The notes: a model not told the origin generated them from the letters alone. Shown: positions 38,042 to 47,156, counted from the stretch's first letter. The stretch: 64,000 bases of DNA from Bacillus luti (GCF_001884105.1 NZ_MACI01000069.1:1-64000); one strand, 5' to 3'. A program made the numbers and translations.

Positions 38042-38491
38042 TTATTGTTGTGATGTAAAACCTTCATCTTTCTTCATTTCAAAGATCTTCTTTCCGTCGC
38101 CATCTACAATTTTAATAGAGTTTCTAAGTTTTGGTACACCAATATACAGTACAGGATTTTCATCTTTTCCTTTACCTTTTTCAATATGTAATACGATAAC
38201 AGATGTGCCTTTTTCGTCTTTTATTTCTTGTACTGTAATTTTATCGTTTTTATATTCTTTTCCAAATGCTAAATAAACCATTCTTTGTCCTTCGCTAATA
38301 CTACCATTCGAGTAATGAACCATAGTTGGGTCTTCTTGTGCTTTTTCATATAAATTTGATGGGCCATATCCACCTTCATTATATCTTGATTTTTCTAATA
38401 CCCAATAACTTTCATAGTCATCTTGAATCGAAACACATGCACTTAAGGAAATGAGCCCAAATAGTAGAATAGAGAATAAAAATTTATTCAT
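38042..38491 (-). CDS. small lipoprotein, function unknown
   Basis: A 149-aa lipoprotein with signal peptide MNKFLFSILLFGLISLSAC (Cys19 in the lipobox LSAC). The mature domain of about 130 residues contains EGQRMVYLAFGKEYKNDK and VLYIGVPKLRNSIKIVDGD and looks like a small beta-rich fold; I recognise no family. The ATG at 38491 follows AGAAGGTG; a longer frame from 38539 would add a non-signal extension without a site. Confidence 0.75.
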   Translation of the reverse strand: MNKFLFSILLFGLISLSACVSIQDDYESYWVLEKSRYNEGGYGPSNLYEKAQEDPTMVHYSNGSISEGQRMVYLAFGKEYKNDKITVQEIKDEKGTSVIVLHIEKGKGKDENPVLYIGVPKLRNSIKIVDGDGKKIFEMKKDEGFTSQQ

Positions 38492-38658
38492 TTGTTCACC
38501 TTCTTTTAATATTGTAAACACAATTAAACTATATCTCACGTGATAATATTACCATTTTTATAGATATGAAAAATGATTAAGTTAAAAATTGAGAAAAATA
38601 TGATAATATATTTATGTATAAGTTTAAATTTTAATATATAGCTAGTGGGGGAACCGTT

Positions 38659-39465
38659 ATGAAAATAAATGAAATAGTAGCGAATACACAATTTCCAAAT
38701 ACAATTGAATCTATTACAAAAGATTTAAAGGCATTAGGAGTCAAAAAAGGAATGACAATTATCGTTCATTCTTCATTAAGTTCGATTGGATGGATATCTG
38801 GTGGCGCGGTTGCGGTAGTAGAAGCGTTAATGAAGGTTGTTACAAAAGAAGGAACGCTTATTATGCCTACGCAATCGTCAGATTTATCCGATCCGAAACA
38901 TTGGTCAAGACCACCTGTACCTGAAGAGTGGTGGCAGATTATCCGTGATAACGTCCCAGCATTTGATCCACGTATAACACCAACAAGGGGCATGGGGGAA
39001 ATAGTTGAATGTTTCCGTACATATCCGAATGTAGTGCGCAGTAATCATCCATTAGGAAGTTTTGCTGCATGGGGAAAACATGCAGAGGAAATAGTAAGGG
39101 ATCATTCGCTATCAATGAGCTTTGGAGAAGAATCCCCATTAAGAAAAATATACGATTTAGATGGACACATATTATTAATTGGTGTTGGCTATGATTCTAA
39201 TACGTCTGTACATATATCTGAAGTACGTTCTGGTGCACGTGAGTTAATACAAGTAGGAGCACCAATTTTAGAAAACGGTGAAAGGTTATGGAAAGAGTTT
39301 GTTGATATGAATTACGATTCTGATACGTTTGTAGAAATTGGTGTACAGTTTGAGCAAAAAGGAACTGTAACAAATGGAAAAATAGGCAACGCAACGTGTC
39401 GTATTATGAAGCAACGTGATATAGTTGACTTTGGAACAGAGTGGTTTCGTAAGAAAAATCAGTAA
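38659..39465 (+). CDS. AAC(3)-family N-acetyltransferase
   Basis: A 268-aa member of the aminoglycoside 3-N-acetyltransferase family. [20 protein letters not shown] (about 34-53), [19 protein letters not shown] and [13 protein letters not shown] with the catalytic-type His (about 135) are characteristic. Chromosomal homologues in the B. cereus group include proteins studied as AAC-like enzymes whose true substrate is unclear. TAGTGGGGG precedes the ATG. A CoaB-like gene follows in the same operon, suggesting a metabolic rather than purely resistance role. Confidence 0.88.
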   Translation: MKINEIVANTQFPNTIESITKDLKALGVKKGMTIIVHSSLSSIGWISGGAVAVVEALMKVVTKEGTLIMPTQSSDLSDPKHWSRPPVPEEWWQIIRDNVPAFDPRITPTRGMGEIVECFRTYPNVVRSNHPLGSFAAWGKHAEEIVRDHSLSMSFGEESPLRKIYDLDGHILLIGVGYDSNTSVHISEVRSGARELIQVGAPILENGERLWKEFVDMNYDSDTFVEIGVQFEQKGTVTNGKIGNATCRIMKQRDIVDFGTEWFRKKNQ

Positions 39466-39477
39466 GGGATGGTTACA

Positions 39478-40167
39478 ATGAAGGGGAAAAAAGTATTAAT
39501 TACGAGCGGTGGTTGTTTAGAAAAATGGGACCAAGTACGCGGACATACAAATATGGCAAAAGGAACAATCGGAAGAATAATCGCGGAAGAACTTATAGTA
39601 AAAGGGGCACATGTTATATACTTACACGGTTATTTTGCTGAGAAACCAAGCGATGTACATAGAGGATTAGAATTACACCCATTTGAAGGAATAGTTGATT
39701 TACAAGATAAAATGAAAAGTATCATTACGCATGAAAAAGTCGATGCGGTCATTATGGCAGCGGCTGGATCAGATTGGGTTGTGGACAAGATTTGCGATCA
39801 AGATGGGAATGTTCTTGGTATGAATGGGAAAATTTCAAGTGATATAGCGCCGATTATACATTTTAAAAAGGCGCCGAAAGTATTAAAACAAATTAAAGAG
39901 TGGGATCCAGAAACAGTACTCGTTGGTTTTAAACTTGAAAGTGATCTAAATGAGGAAGAACTGTTTGAAAGAGCGAAAAATAGAATGAAAGAAGCAAAGG
40001 CGAATGTAATGATTGCAAATTCACCACATTCTTTATATTCGCGCGGGGCTGTGCACTATATAATTGGTCAAGATGGTAACGGTAAGTTATGTAATGGGAA
40101 AGATGAAACAGCGAAAGAAATTGTCAAAAGCTTAGAGATATTATGTAGTCGTATTACTGCTTTGTAA
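39478..40167 (+). CDS. CoaB-like (DFP C-terminal domain) protein
   Basis: A 229-aa protein matching only the synthetase half of Dfp/CoaBC. KKVLITSGGCLEKWDQVRGH and TNMAKGTIGRIIAEELIVKG correspond to the CoaB nucleotide-binding start, but with TNMAKGTIG where CoaB has TNxSSGxMG. VIMAAAGSDWVVD and VGFKLE occupy the later conserved positions. It may ligate cysteine or another amine via an acyl-CMP, or have lost this activity. The flavin decarboxylase half is absent. The ATG at 39478 follows AAGGGATGG. It overlaps no gene but follows AAC(3) by 12 bases. Confidence 0.78.
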   Translation: MKGKKVLITSGGCLEKWDQVRGHTNMAKGTIGRIIAEELIVKGAHVIYLHGYFAEKPSDVHRGLELHPFEGIVDLQDKMKSIITHEKVDAVIMAAAGSDWVVDKICDQDGNVLGMNGKISSDIAPIIHFKKAPKVLKQIKEWDPETVLVGFKLESDLNEEELFERAKNRMKEAKANVMIANSPHSLYSRGAVHYIIGQDGNGKLCNGKDETAKEIVKSLEILCSRITAL

Positions 40168-40287
40168 AATTTAATTTTTAGATAAGAATGAATCTGCATA
40201 GTATATAAATGAGCGAGACTTTAATCGAATGTGAAGCGTAAACCAATCAAGATCTATACAGAGAATAATTGGTGAGGAGTGGGTTCT

Positions 40288-40761
40288 ATGGAACATTTAT
40301 TAAAGCAAGCTATTAAACTTCGGGACGAAAAGAAATATGCGCAGTCCAGAGAGATACTTATAGGATTAACACATTTTACAAGGGATGCAGAAGTGCTTTA
40401 TCAATGTGCTTGGATACATGATGTAATGGGTCTTGAAATAGATGCTGTGCCGTATTATGAGCAGGCAATTGCAAACGGCCTTGAAGGAGAATCACTTTGC
40501 GGTGCTTATATTGGTCTTGGCAGTACATATCGTTGTATAGGTGAATACGAAAAGGCAATTACAGTATTAGAAGCTGGGGTTAAGAAATTTCCAGAGAACG
40601 ATCCAATGAAAGTGTTTTTATCATTAGCCAAATATAACGTAAACGATCACGAATCCGCAATGAAGTTATTACTAGAAACTGTCATAAAAGTAGAAGAGGT
40701 AAAAGAATTTGAACGTGCCATTTCATTTTATAAAGACCGTTTAAATGAGGTTTTTAAATAG
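40288..40761 (+). CDS. TPR-repeat protein
   Basis: A 157-aa helical protein with about three tetratricopeptide repeats: AIKLRDEKKYAQSREILIGL, AVPYYEQAIANGLEG and GLGSTYRCIGEYEKAITVLE. Such proteins serve as protein-binding scaffolds; related small TPR proteins of bacilli have no known job. The ATG at 40288 follows GGTGAGGAG; an upstream GTG lies inside that site. The next membrane-protein gene begins 12 bases after the stop, so they are probably co-transcribed. Confidence 0.82.
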   Translation: MEHLLKQAIKLRDEKKYAQSREILIGLTHFTRDAEVLYQCAWIHDVMGLEIDAVPYYEQAIANGLEGESLCGAYIGLGSTYRCIGEYEKAITVLEAGVKKFPENDPMKVFLSLAKYNVNDHESAMKLLLETVIKVEEVKEFERAISFYKDRLNEVFK

Positions 40762-40773
40762 AGGAGTGACCGT

Positions 40774-41838
40774 ATGAACGTATCCATATCGCGAAAGCGA
40801 AAAGGAATTTGGATGGGGCTCGTATCTTTCATTATGTTATCAAACTATTTATTGTATGCCCTTCCAATAGTACCAGCCGCACCGAAAGAAGTAGTGCTTG
40901 GTTCATTATTAGATTGTATGTTTGTAATTCCAGTCATCACGTATTTCTTAATTATTCGAAAGAGATATTCATTAACGTATATATGCCCTGTTGTAATAGC
41001 TGGTTATATATTTGCCAGGTTTATTATTCCAAGTGACTATTTACAAGATTTTTCATACGTTTCTTATATTATTGTTGCGGGAGAAATTGTATTTGTATGC
41101 TTAGAATTATTCCTTCTGTATAAAATTGTTAGAATGTTCCCTAACATAGTAAAAAGATATAAAGAATATAAAAGAGAGTATTTTTCATTTTCTTATGCGA
41201 TTGAAGCAGCGTTTGACGCTACTATGAAAAGGGGAAAATTAGTAGATGTCATTGTAACAGAGTGTAAGTTAATCTATTATGCATTTTTATCGTGGCGTGT
41301 AAAAGTACCAGAAGATGAATCTGCGTACTCATATCATAAAAAGACTGGTGCTATAGGTGTTTATATTATGATTATCCATGCAACAGCAATTGAAAGTATC
41401 GGTTTTCATTATCTGCTTCATCAATGGAGTCCAGTGGTAGCTTGGATTTTACTCATATTAAACATATATGCAATGATTTATTTTATAGCTGAAATACAAG
41501 CGATGCGTAAAAATCCAATTGTTGTAACAGAAGAACTAATAATCATTCAAATTGGATTAGGAAAGAAAGTTGAATTGCCATTTACACAAATTGATGATAT
41601 TGCGTTCTACAAAGGAGAGTCCTTAAAAGCAAAAGAAGAAAAAGAGGTATTGGATGCAACTGTTATGGAGTTCATAAAAGAACCTGCTACTTTTGAAATA
41701 ACACTAAAAGAGCCAGTGAAAGCACAATTATTATATGGATTTTCTAAAACAGTAAGTCGTGTTCACTTAAATGTTGATGAAGAACGGAAATTTTATGATG
41801 CGGTTACTGAAAGGTTAAAACATATGAATGGTGGATAG
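40774..41838 (+). CDS. membrane protein with C-terminal PH-like region, unknown function
   Basis: A 354-aa protein: four hydrophobic helices (about 12-125), a polar cytoplasmic segment (about 130-190), two further helices (about 190-250), then a soluble C-terminus with VVTEELIIIQIGLGKKVELP and later strands like a bacterial PH fold. Homologues in bacilli have no reliable function. AGAGGAG precedes the ATG. Co-transcribed with the TPR gene and ended by a terminator. Confidence 0.7.
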   Translation: MNVSISRKRKGIWMGLVSFIMLSNYLLYALPIVPAAPKEVVLGSLLDCMFVIPVITYFLIIRKRYSLTYICPVVIAGYIFARFIIPSDYLQDFSYVSYIIVAGEIVFVCLELFLLYKIVRMFPNIVKRYKEYKREYFSFSYAIEAAFDATMKRGKLVDVIVTECKLIYYAFLSWRVKVPEDESAYSYHKKTGAIGVYIMIIHATAIESIGFHYLLHQWSPVVAWILLILNIYAMIYFIAEIQAMRKNPIVVTEELIIIQIGLGKKVELPFTQIDDIAFYKGESLKAKEEKEVLDATVMEFIKEPATFEITLKEPVKAQLLYGFSKTVSRVHLNVDEERKFYDAVTERLKHMNGG

Positions 41839-41841
41839 TGA

Positions 41842-41870
41842 AAAACTCCTTCTAAATAAGAGGGAGTTTT
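41842..41870 (+). terminator. intrinsic terminator
   Basis: AAAACTCCTTCT pairs with AGAGGGAGTTTT (one G-T) around a 5-base loop. Confidence 0.82.
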
Positions 41871-41966
41871 ATTGTGTAATTGTAGACGACATAATATAAA
41901 GACTTCTTTATCACTATATAAATCGATATAATTAAGACTAGAATTAGCATAAGGGGAAACAAAATA

Positions 41967-42476
41967 ATGAATAAATTACAAACAGCAAAAAGTGAAATTA
42001 TAGAAAGAAAAATTCGGTATGACTCGACAATAGTAGATCACAATTGCTTAATACTTGAAAAGAAATCGCAGAGCATCATTTTATTTCATGAGGTGCAATA
42101 TTCATTTACGATGACTACACATGATTCGAGTTTAACAATACCGAAAGGAAGTTACACCATTGCATACTATTGGGAAAATCGTCCGTACAATTTATACATA
42201 TGGAGAGATAAGAATGGAATGTATTTAGGCTCTTATTTTAATGTTGTAAAAAATACGCAAATAAGAGACGAACTAGTGTCATTTGAAGACTTAATTATTG
42301 ATATTTTGGTATTTCCAAGCGGAGAATACTTTATTTTAGATGAAGATGAATTACCGGAGCCTTTAGAGAATTTTGAGGGTGGTTATGTGGCTGAAGCTCT
42401 TTATGTATTAAAGGAAATAATTCAAAAATCGCTTCCTCAAATGATTGAAGAGACAGAAATGGTGCGGCCAAAATAA
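41967..42476 (+). CDS. DUF402 (Ntdp-like) protein
   Basis: A 169-aa cytoplasmic protein of the DUF402 family. The features are YWENRPYNLYIWRDKNGMYL, FEDLIIDILVFPSGEYFILD and the acidic DEDELPEPLE, matching the metal-binding Asp/Glu cluster of nucleoside di/triphosphatases such as Ntdp and SCO4506-type phosphatases. It may hydrolyse nucleotides or another phosphate ester. AAGGGG precedes the ATG. Confidence 0.78.
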   Translation: MNKLQTAKSEIIERKIRYDSTIVDHNCLILEKKSQSIILFHEVQYSFTMTTHDSSLTIPKGSYTIAYYWENRPYNLYIWRDKNGMYLGSYFNVVKNTQIRDELVSFEDLIIDILVFPSGEYFILDEDELPEPLENFEGGYVAEALYVLKEIIQKSLPQMIEETEMVRPK

Positions 42477-42673
42477 AGTGTAATCGATTTGAAAAGAAAA
42501 TATGTATTTAATGAAATTGAGTAGTCTTAAGTTATATGAACTAACTTTTTGGATAAATCTAAAGTTAGAAGCATATTTCTTGGGGTTACTCTTTTTTATA
42601 GGGATTTAGTAAGTGAAGAAATTACAATACATTTACGAATATGTATGCTTAGTTTTGAAACTGATTTTACATT

Positions 42674-42829
42674 TTTATCCCGCTTTAATGGGCAATAAGA
42701 CCCCCACCTCAAAATTCAGCGAAAGCAAAGAAGTTAGGTGGGGATCAACTGCCCATAAAAGTCCGATTGGTTCAACTAATAATCAGTGGGGGATGAAGAA
42801 AACCCCCACTGATTAAAGTTTCACTTTAT
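42674..42829 (+). repeat. bcr1-type dispersed repeat, copy 2 (well conserved)
   Basis: A 156-base element running from TTTATCCCGC to CACTTTAT with TTTAT at both ends. It shares long blocks with copy 1: TCAAAATTCAGCGAAAGCAA and the TAAAGTTTCACTTTAT-type end. Internal complementary segments (CCCCCACCT with AGGTGGGG; CCCCCACTGATTA with TAATCAGTGGGGG) predict a compact RNA fold. It matches what I recall of bcr1, specific to the B. cereus group. Confidence 0.9.
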
Positions 42830-42838
42830 TAAAAAAGA

Positions 42839-42884
42839 TTGACTGAATTAAGTTCAGTCAATTATGATTGAATCAGATTCAGTC
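42839..42884. promoter_or_regulatory. two tandem TetR-type operators
   Basis: TTGACTGAA-N5-TTCAGTCAA (42839-42861) is a perfect 9-5-9 palindrome, and GATTGAA-N5-TTCAGTC (42866-42884) repeats it with one mismatch. They lie 28 bases before the TetR start codon, so autoregulation is likely. Confidence 0.8.
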
Positions 42885-42912
42885 GTGAAAAAAACATACT
42901 AGGAGATGACCT

Positions 42913-43503
42913 ATGAAAAGAATATCAAAAGAACCAGATATAAGAAGGCAAGAGTTAATGGATATTGGCTTTGAACTATATATGAAAAATGGTATGAAAG
43001 GATTTGGCATAAAAGATGTTGTGAATCATGCTGGTGTAGCAACGGGCTTATTTTATTATTATTTCAAGTCTAAAGAGAATTTTGTTGATGAAGTATTAAA
43101 TGATTTTATTGTGAAAAATATGGAGTTAATTGAAGAAATACTTATTTCGAATGAACGGTCTGTCATGCAAAAGATGAAAGCTTCTCTAAATATATTTTGG
43201 ACATTTATCGAAAAATTAGCACCTTATAAAAATGTGAGTTCGTTTCAGACGGAACAACATTTTCAACTGGAACAGAAATTATTTACGCGGATGCAGCCAT
43301 TAATTCGACACGTAATCGAAGAAGGGGTGAAAACTGGGGTTTTTAATACTGATAACTCATTATTAGCATCAGGATTTATTTTATACGGTCTTAGCAGTAT
43401 TGCTCATTCAGAGGTGAATTTGAATCTAGATACAAAGCAAGAAATGATTAATTTAGTATTAAATACACTACGATACGATCAAAGCGAAGGAGAATGTATA
43501 TGA
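42913..43503 (+). CDS. TetR/AcrR-family regulator
   Basis: A 196-aa regulator with the TetR helix-turn-helix ELMDIGFELYMKNGMKGFGI to VATGLFYYYFKSKENFVDEV (about 13-60) and a helical effector domain. AGGAGATG precedes the ATG. Its stop overlaps the next gene by ATGA, indicating coupled translation with a protein of unknown function. Two GACTGAA palindromes lie upstream. bcr1 copy 2 ends ten bases before the first operator. Confidence 0.9.
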   Translation: MKRISKEPDIRRQELMDIGFELYMKNGMKGFGIKDVVNHAGVATGLFYYYFKSKENFVDEVLNDFIVKNMELIEEILISNERSVMQKMKASLNIFWTFIEKLAPYKNVSSFQTEQHFQLEQKLFTRMQPLIRHVIEEGVKTGVFNTDNSLLASGFILYGLSSIAHSEVNLNLDTKQEMINLVLNTLRYDQSEGECI

Positions 43504-44228
43504 AAATTATTATCACTGGAAATAATATTTCGAATGAACAACTTACAAAGTGGAAAAGAGAGCGTATTAAAAAAGTTTTAAATACATTAGGACATAAAGA
43601 AACAGAGTTAAATGATACAGACGTTATGATCAAAAAACTAACGGAACTAAAGTTAAATTATTCATACAATAAAATGTATGCTAAGTTAAAATCTAAACTT
43701 AAATTAAGTGAAATGGGTATGCGTATTTGTACTGTTTTATCTGGCGATAGACGAAAGTTTTCAAAAACAAGTATATATTTAGACGGGATTACAGCAGAAG
43801 AAGCGATAAATGGAATTGATAGTTTTATGCTTGAACAATCACGTGAAAATGATCAAGTGAATTTATCAGCTTGTCCTGATCACTATGTACTAAGACCCTT
43901 TGGGGAAAATGAATTAGAGGTTATCGAAACTACTGGTAATTCTCCGTTTCCGGTTCAATTTTTTATTGTTTATGGTGACGAAACGGGATTGAAGACGCCT
44001 AGAGATAAGTCTTATCAATACCAATCAACAGGTGTAGCACGTATGAAAGACGGTACTACTATTGGTGGAGTTCGACATCAATTCAAAGATACAGATACTG
44101 GAATAGAAGTAAGTCTAGTTGTAGAGTTTCCAGCACTTTGTCCTAATAGCCTTATTAAATCGCATCAAATGCATTTGGCATGTGAGTTTTCTTATTGGCT
44201 ACAGTGGATTAAGGACCGTAAAAAATAG
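43500..44228 (+). CDS. unknown protein coupled to a TetR regulator
   Basis: A 242-aa cytoplasmic protein that I do not recognise. The N-terminus is Lys-rich and helical (residues 10-80), followed by a basic GDRRKFSKTSIYLDGI segment and a mixed alpha/beta C-terminus with DHYVLRPFGENELEVIETTG and GVARMKDGTTIGGVRHQFKD. No signal peptide or membrane helices. The ATG at 43500 follows AAGGAG by nine bases and overlaps the TetR stop (ATGA). Its place in a repressor-controlled two-gene operon suggests a function induced by a small molecule. Confidence 0.72.
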   Translation: MKIIITGNNISNEQLTKWKRERIKKVLNTLGHKETELNDTDVMIKKLTELKLNYSYNKMYAKLKSKLKLSEMGMRICTVLSGDRRKFSKTSIYLDGITAEEAINGIDSFMLEQSRENDQVNLSACPDHYVLRPFGENELEVIETTGNSPFPVQFFIVYGDETGLKTPRDKSYQYQSTGVARMKDGTTIGGVRHQFKDTDTGIEVSLVVEFPALCPNSLIKSHQMHLACEFSYWLQWIKDRKK

Positions 44229-44291
44229 TTTTCAAATAAACAATAGTCAAGATGTTCAAACAAATCATATGTATGTTTTAATAAAACCTAG

Positions 44292-44318
44292 TTGACTTAT
44301 CGGAAATATTTGTATAAT
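44292..44318 (+). promoter_or_regulatory. promoter upstream of a terminator leader
   Basis: TTGACT (44292-44297) and TATAAT (44313-44318) with a short 15-base spacer. A transcript would meet the strong hairpin at 44354 after about 30 bases. Confidence 0.55.
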
Positions 44319-44353
44319 ATGTACTTAATTCCATAACGTATTGCTGATTGGAG

Positions 44354-44400
44354 AAACCAAAGGCATTTTATCAATAGATAAAATGCCTTTGGTTTTTTTA
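44354..44400 (+). terminator. strong terminator/attenuator before ssuB
   Basis: A 19-bp perfect stem (left arm starting AAACCAAAGGCATTTTATC, 4-base loop AATA) with a 7-T tail. It lies after a promoter-like site and 55 bases before the sulfonate operon, so it may be an attenuator or end a short RNA. Confidence 0.85.
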
Positions 44401-44455
44401 TTGCATAAATACTGAATCTGTTCATTTAGATGAATCATTTCAAGGAGGGGGAAAA

Positions 44456-45211
44456 GTGACTGTTTCAATTGATGGGGTATCAAAATGTTTTTCGAAACAA
44501 ACTGGTACTGTTCAAGTATTAGAAGATATTAATTTCCAATTAGAAAAAGGGGATTTTATTACAGTAATCGGTCCGAGTGGTTGCGGAAAAAGTACACTAT
44601 TAAAAATTATTGCGGGTTTAGACAGCGATTTTGAAGGTGAAGTCATTATTGATGGGGAGCACATAACAAAACCGAGTAAGAAGCAAGGGTTTATATTTCA
44701 AGAACACCGTCTGTTTCCATGGTTAACAGTCGAAGAGAATATTGCAGCTGATTTGTCATTAAAAGATAAGTATGTGAAGGATAAGGTAAAGGAATGGGTT
44801 GAAATTGTTCGGTTAGACGGTTTTGAAAAATCATATCCGAAAGAAATATCAGGCGGGATGTCACAGCGTGTTGCGATTGCAAGAGCGTTGTTAAGGGATC
44901 CGAATGTATTATTGCTTGATGAACCATTTGGGGCACTTGATGCGTTTACCCGGAGTCATTTGCAAGAAGTACTGCTCAACATTTGGGAACAAAAGAAGAC
45001 GACAATGATATTCGTTACACATGATATAGACGAAGCCATATATCTTTCGAGCCGAATTGTCATTATGAGTGCAAAGCCTGGAAAAATACATAAAGTGATT
45101 GAAAATAATTTACCTTATCCGCGTAGTAAAACTTCAGAGTCATTCCAAGAGATTCGTAAGAAGGTATTACAGCAGTTTGAGCATGGGGGATTGATTCAAA
45201 CAAGTATATAG
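44456..45211 (+). CDS. ssuB: aliphatic sulfonate ABC transporter ATP-binding protein
   Basis: A 251-aa ABC ATPase: Walker [11 protein letters not shown]-loop [11 protein letters not shown], signature [14 protein letters not shown], Walker [13 protein letters not shown] and switch His in VTHDIDEA. The [16 protein letters not shown] segment is typical of the SsuB/TauB/NrtD group. GTG start, with AAGGAGGGGG eight bases upstream. First gene of the ssuBACD operon, which imports organosulfonates as sulfur sources. Confidence 0.93.
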   Translation: MTVSIDGVSKCFSKQTGTVQVLEDINFQLEKGDFITVIGPSGCGKSTLLKIIAGLDSDFEGEVIIDGEHITKPSKKQGFIFQEHRLFPWLTVEENIAADLSLKDKYVKDKVKEWVEIVRLDGFEKSYPKEISGGMSQRVAIARALLRDPNVLLLDEPFGALDAFTRSHLQEVLLNIWEQKKTTMIFVTHDIDEAIYLSSRIVIMSAKPGKIHKVIENNLPYPRSKTSESFQEIRKKVLQQFEHGGLIQTSI

Positions 45212-45228
45212 GGAAAGAGTGATTATAT

Positions 45229-46215
45229 ATGTATAAAAAATTCAAAGGTCTTTCTTTTGCTTTAGCTATATCTTTATTTTTATTCGGATGCGAAAAAAGC
45301 ACAGCAAGTAGTAAGAAGGAAGATGTAACAGTACAAATTGGTATACAGCAAGGATTAAGTCCACTATTACTCGCGCAGAAAAAAGGATGGTTTGAAGAAG
45401 AGTTTAAAAAAGAAGGCGTTAAAGTGAAGTGGACAGAATTCCAAAGCGGCCCTCCTTATTTTGAGGCTATCGCATCAAACCGATTAGATTTTGGTGAAGT
45501 TGGAAATTCTCCAGTCATTTCAGCGCAAGCAGCAGGTATTGGATTTACCGAAATTGCCAATACAAGTTACGCGAGAAAAGGAACAGGAATTCTCGTTCCA
45601 AAAGATAGCAAGATTACGAGTGTAAAAGATTTGAAAGGTAAAAAAATAGCGGTAGCAAAAGGAAGTAGCGCATTTAATTTATTATATCGCGCGCTAGATA
45701 AAGAGGGTATCGATGCAAAAGATGTAAATGTCATCCAGTTACAACCAGATGAAGCGCAGCCTGCATTCGAATCAGGATCAGTAGATGCATGGGCAATTTG
45801 GGATCCTTTTATATCGTTACATACGGTAAATAAAGGAGCGAAAGTGATTGCAGATGGTGAACTATTAAATGTTTCTTCCCCGGAATTTTTAATTGCGAGA
45901 ACAAAATTTGCGAAAGAGCATCCGGAATTAGTTGAGAAATTTCTCAAAGTTTATGAAAAAGCACGCGTATGGCAAGATGAAAACTTAGATGAAGCGATAA
46001 AAATATATACTTCTGCAAAGAAAATAGATGCAGAGATTGTAAAAGAAGTGTTTAATCACGACAAACCTATTTTAGTTCCAGTTACGAAGGAAATAATAGC
46101 GGAACAGCAAAAGACAGCAGATTTTCAATATAAGCTTGGTTCTATCAAGAAAGAAATTAAAACAGATAATGTTGTAGATAATTCTTTCGTAGAAAAAGCG
46201 TTAAAGGCGAAGTGA
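45229..46215 (+). CDS. ssuA: aliphatic sulfonate-binding lipoprotein
   Basis: A 328-aa extracytoplasmic binding protein with lipobox LFLFGC (Cys about 21). VQIGIQQGLSPLLLAQKKGW at the mature N-terminus, FQSGPPYFEAIASNRLDFGE and VDAWAIWDPF are hallmarks of SsuA/TauA-type binding proteins. It captures sulfonates at the cell surface and delivers them to SsuC. AAAGAG precedes the ATG, 17 bases after ssuB. Confidence 0.92.
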   Translation: MYKKFKGLSFALAISLFLFGCEKSTASSKKEDVTVQIGIQQGLSPLLLAQKKGWFEEEFKKEGVKVKWTEFQSGPPYFEAIASNRLDFGEVGNSPVISAQAAGIGFTEIANTSYARKGTGILVPKDSKITSVKDLKGKKIAVAKGSSAFNLLYRALDKEGIDAKDVNVIQLQPDEAQPAFESGSVDAWAIWDPFISLHTVNKGAKVIADGELLNVSSPEFLIARTKFAKEHPELVEKFLKVYEKARVWQDENLDEAIKIYTSAKKIDAEIVKEVFNHDKPILVPVTKEIIAEQQKTADFQYKLGSIKKEIKTDNVVDNSFVEKALKAK

Positions 46216-46231
46216 AAAGAGGTTTTGTAAA

Positions 46232-47080
46232 TTGGAAAATACGAAGGCTGTTGTGAAAAGGGCGAGTATAACGATTGGCAAAAGTAATGTGAAAAAAGTG
46301 CGAAAAACAAATGTAAAAGTGTTAGTAAGAGCGATCACTATACCAATTATCGTATTAATAATTTGGCAGTTAGCCGGCGTATTCGATCTAGTTTCTAAAA
46401 CAGTATTACCAACGCCGTTGGATATATTTCTAGCTTTTCAAGAACTTATAAAAACAGGAGAGTTATTCGGTCATTTAAGTATTAGTGTATTCAGGGCTGC
46501 GGCTGGTTTCTTTATTGGCGGGAGCTTAGGAATTATTTTAGGAACGATTGTTGGATTTTCAACGAGAAGTGAGCAATATTTAGATCCCTCAGTACAGATG
46601 TTAAGAACTGTACCTCATTTAGCTGTTGCACCGCTTTTCGTATTATGGTTCGGATTTGGCGAAACATCGAAAGTGTTATTAATTGCAGACGGGGCATTCT
46701 TCCCTTTATACGTAAATGCATTTTTAGGTATTAGAGGTGTAGATTCAAAGTTATATGATGTTGCGAGAGTGTTAGAGTTTAATAAACGAAAATTAATTAC
46801 GAAATTAATTTTGCCTGCAGCATTACCGAATTTATTACTTGGAGCACGTTTGTCTTTAGGCGTTGCATGGGTCAGTTTAGTAGTAGCAGAACTTATGGGA
46901 TCTACAGAAGGTATTGGTTATATGATTATGGATGCAAGGCAATTTTCAAATACAGATATCGTATTTGTTGGAATTATTATTTTTGCATTCGTTGGGAAGT
47001 TTTCTGATTCCCTCGTACGTTTACTAGAAGTGAAGTTTTTAAGATGGCGAGATAATTTTAAAGGGGAAATAGGGAATTAA
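46232..47080 (+). CDS. ssuC: aliphatic sulfonate ABC transporter permease
   Basis: A 282-aa permease with six membrane helices and the EAA-like loop DVARVLEFNKRKLITKLILP. LPTPLDIFLAFQELIKTGEL and AELMGSTEGIGYMIMDARQF are typical of SsuC. TTG start at 46232 with AAAGAGG upstream. The first 40 residues are a basic cytoplasmic extension. Partner of SsuB and SsuA. Confidence 0.92.
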   Translation: MENTKAVVKRASITIGKSNVKKVRKTNVKVLVRAITIPIIVLIIWQLAGVFDLVSKTVLPTPLDIFLAFQELIKTGELFGHLSISVFRAAAGFFIGGSLGIILGTIVGFSTRSEQYLDPSVQMLRTVPHLAVAPLFVLWFGFGETSKVLLIADGAFFPLYVNAFLGIRGVDSKLYDVARVLEFNKRKLITKLILPAALPNLLLGARLSLGVAWVSLVVAELMGSTEGIGYMIMDARQFSNTDIVFVGIIIFAFVGKFSDSLVRLLEVKFLRWRDNFKGEIGN

Positions 47081-47156
47081 TATATAAATTATTAGGGGTA
47101 ATTTATATAGAGTGTATTAGTTGACGTTTCAAAACAATTAAGGGGTGTGTAAAGGT

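Noticed and set aside
42613-42816. 67-aa plus-strand ORF
   Set aside because: Most of it lies inside the bcr1 repeat, which is conserved as an RNA/DNA element and not as a reading frame. The first 20 codons could be a gene cut by the insertion, but no SD at good distance supports it.
21531-42829. bcr1 copies as transposon ends of a 21-kb composite element
   Set aside because: bcr1 elements move singly as small repeats with TTTAT duplications; the genes between them are ordinary chromosome genes with no transposase.
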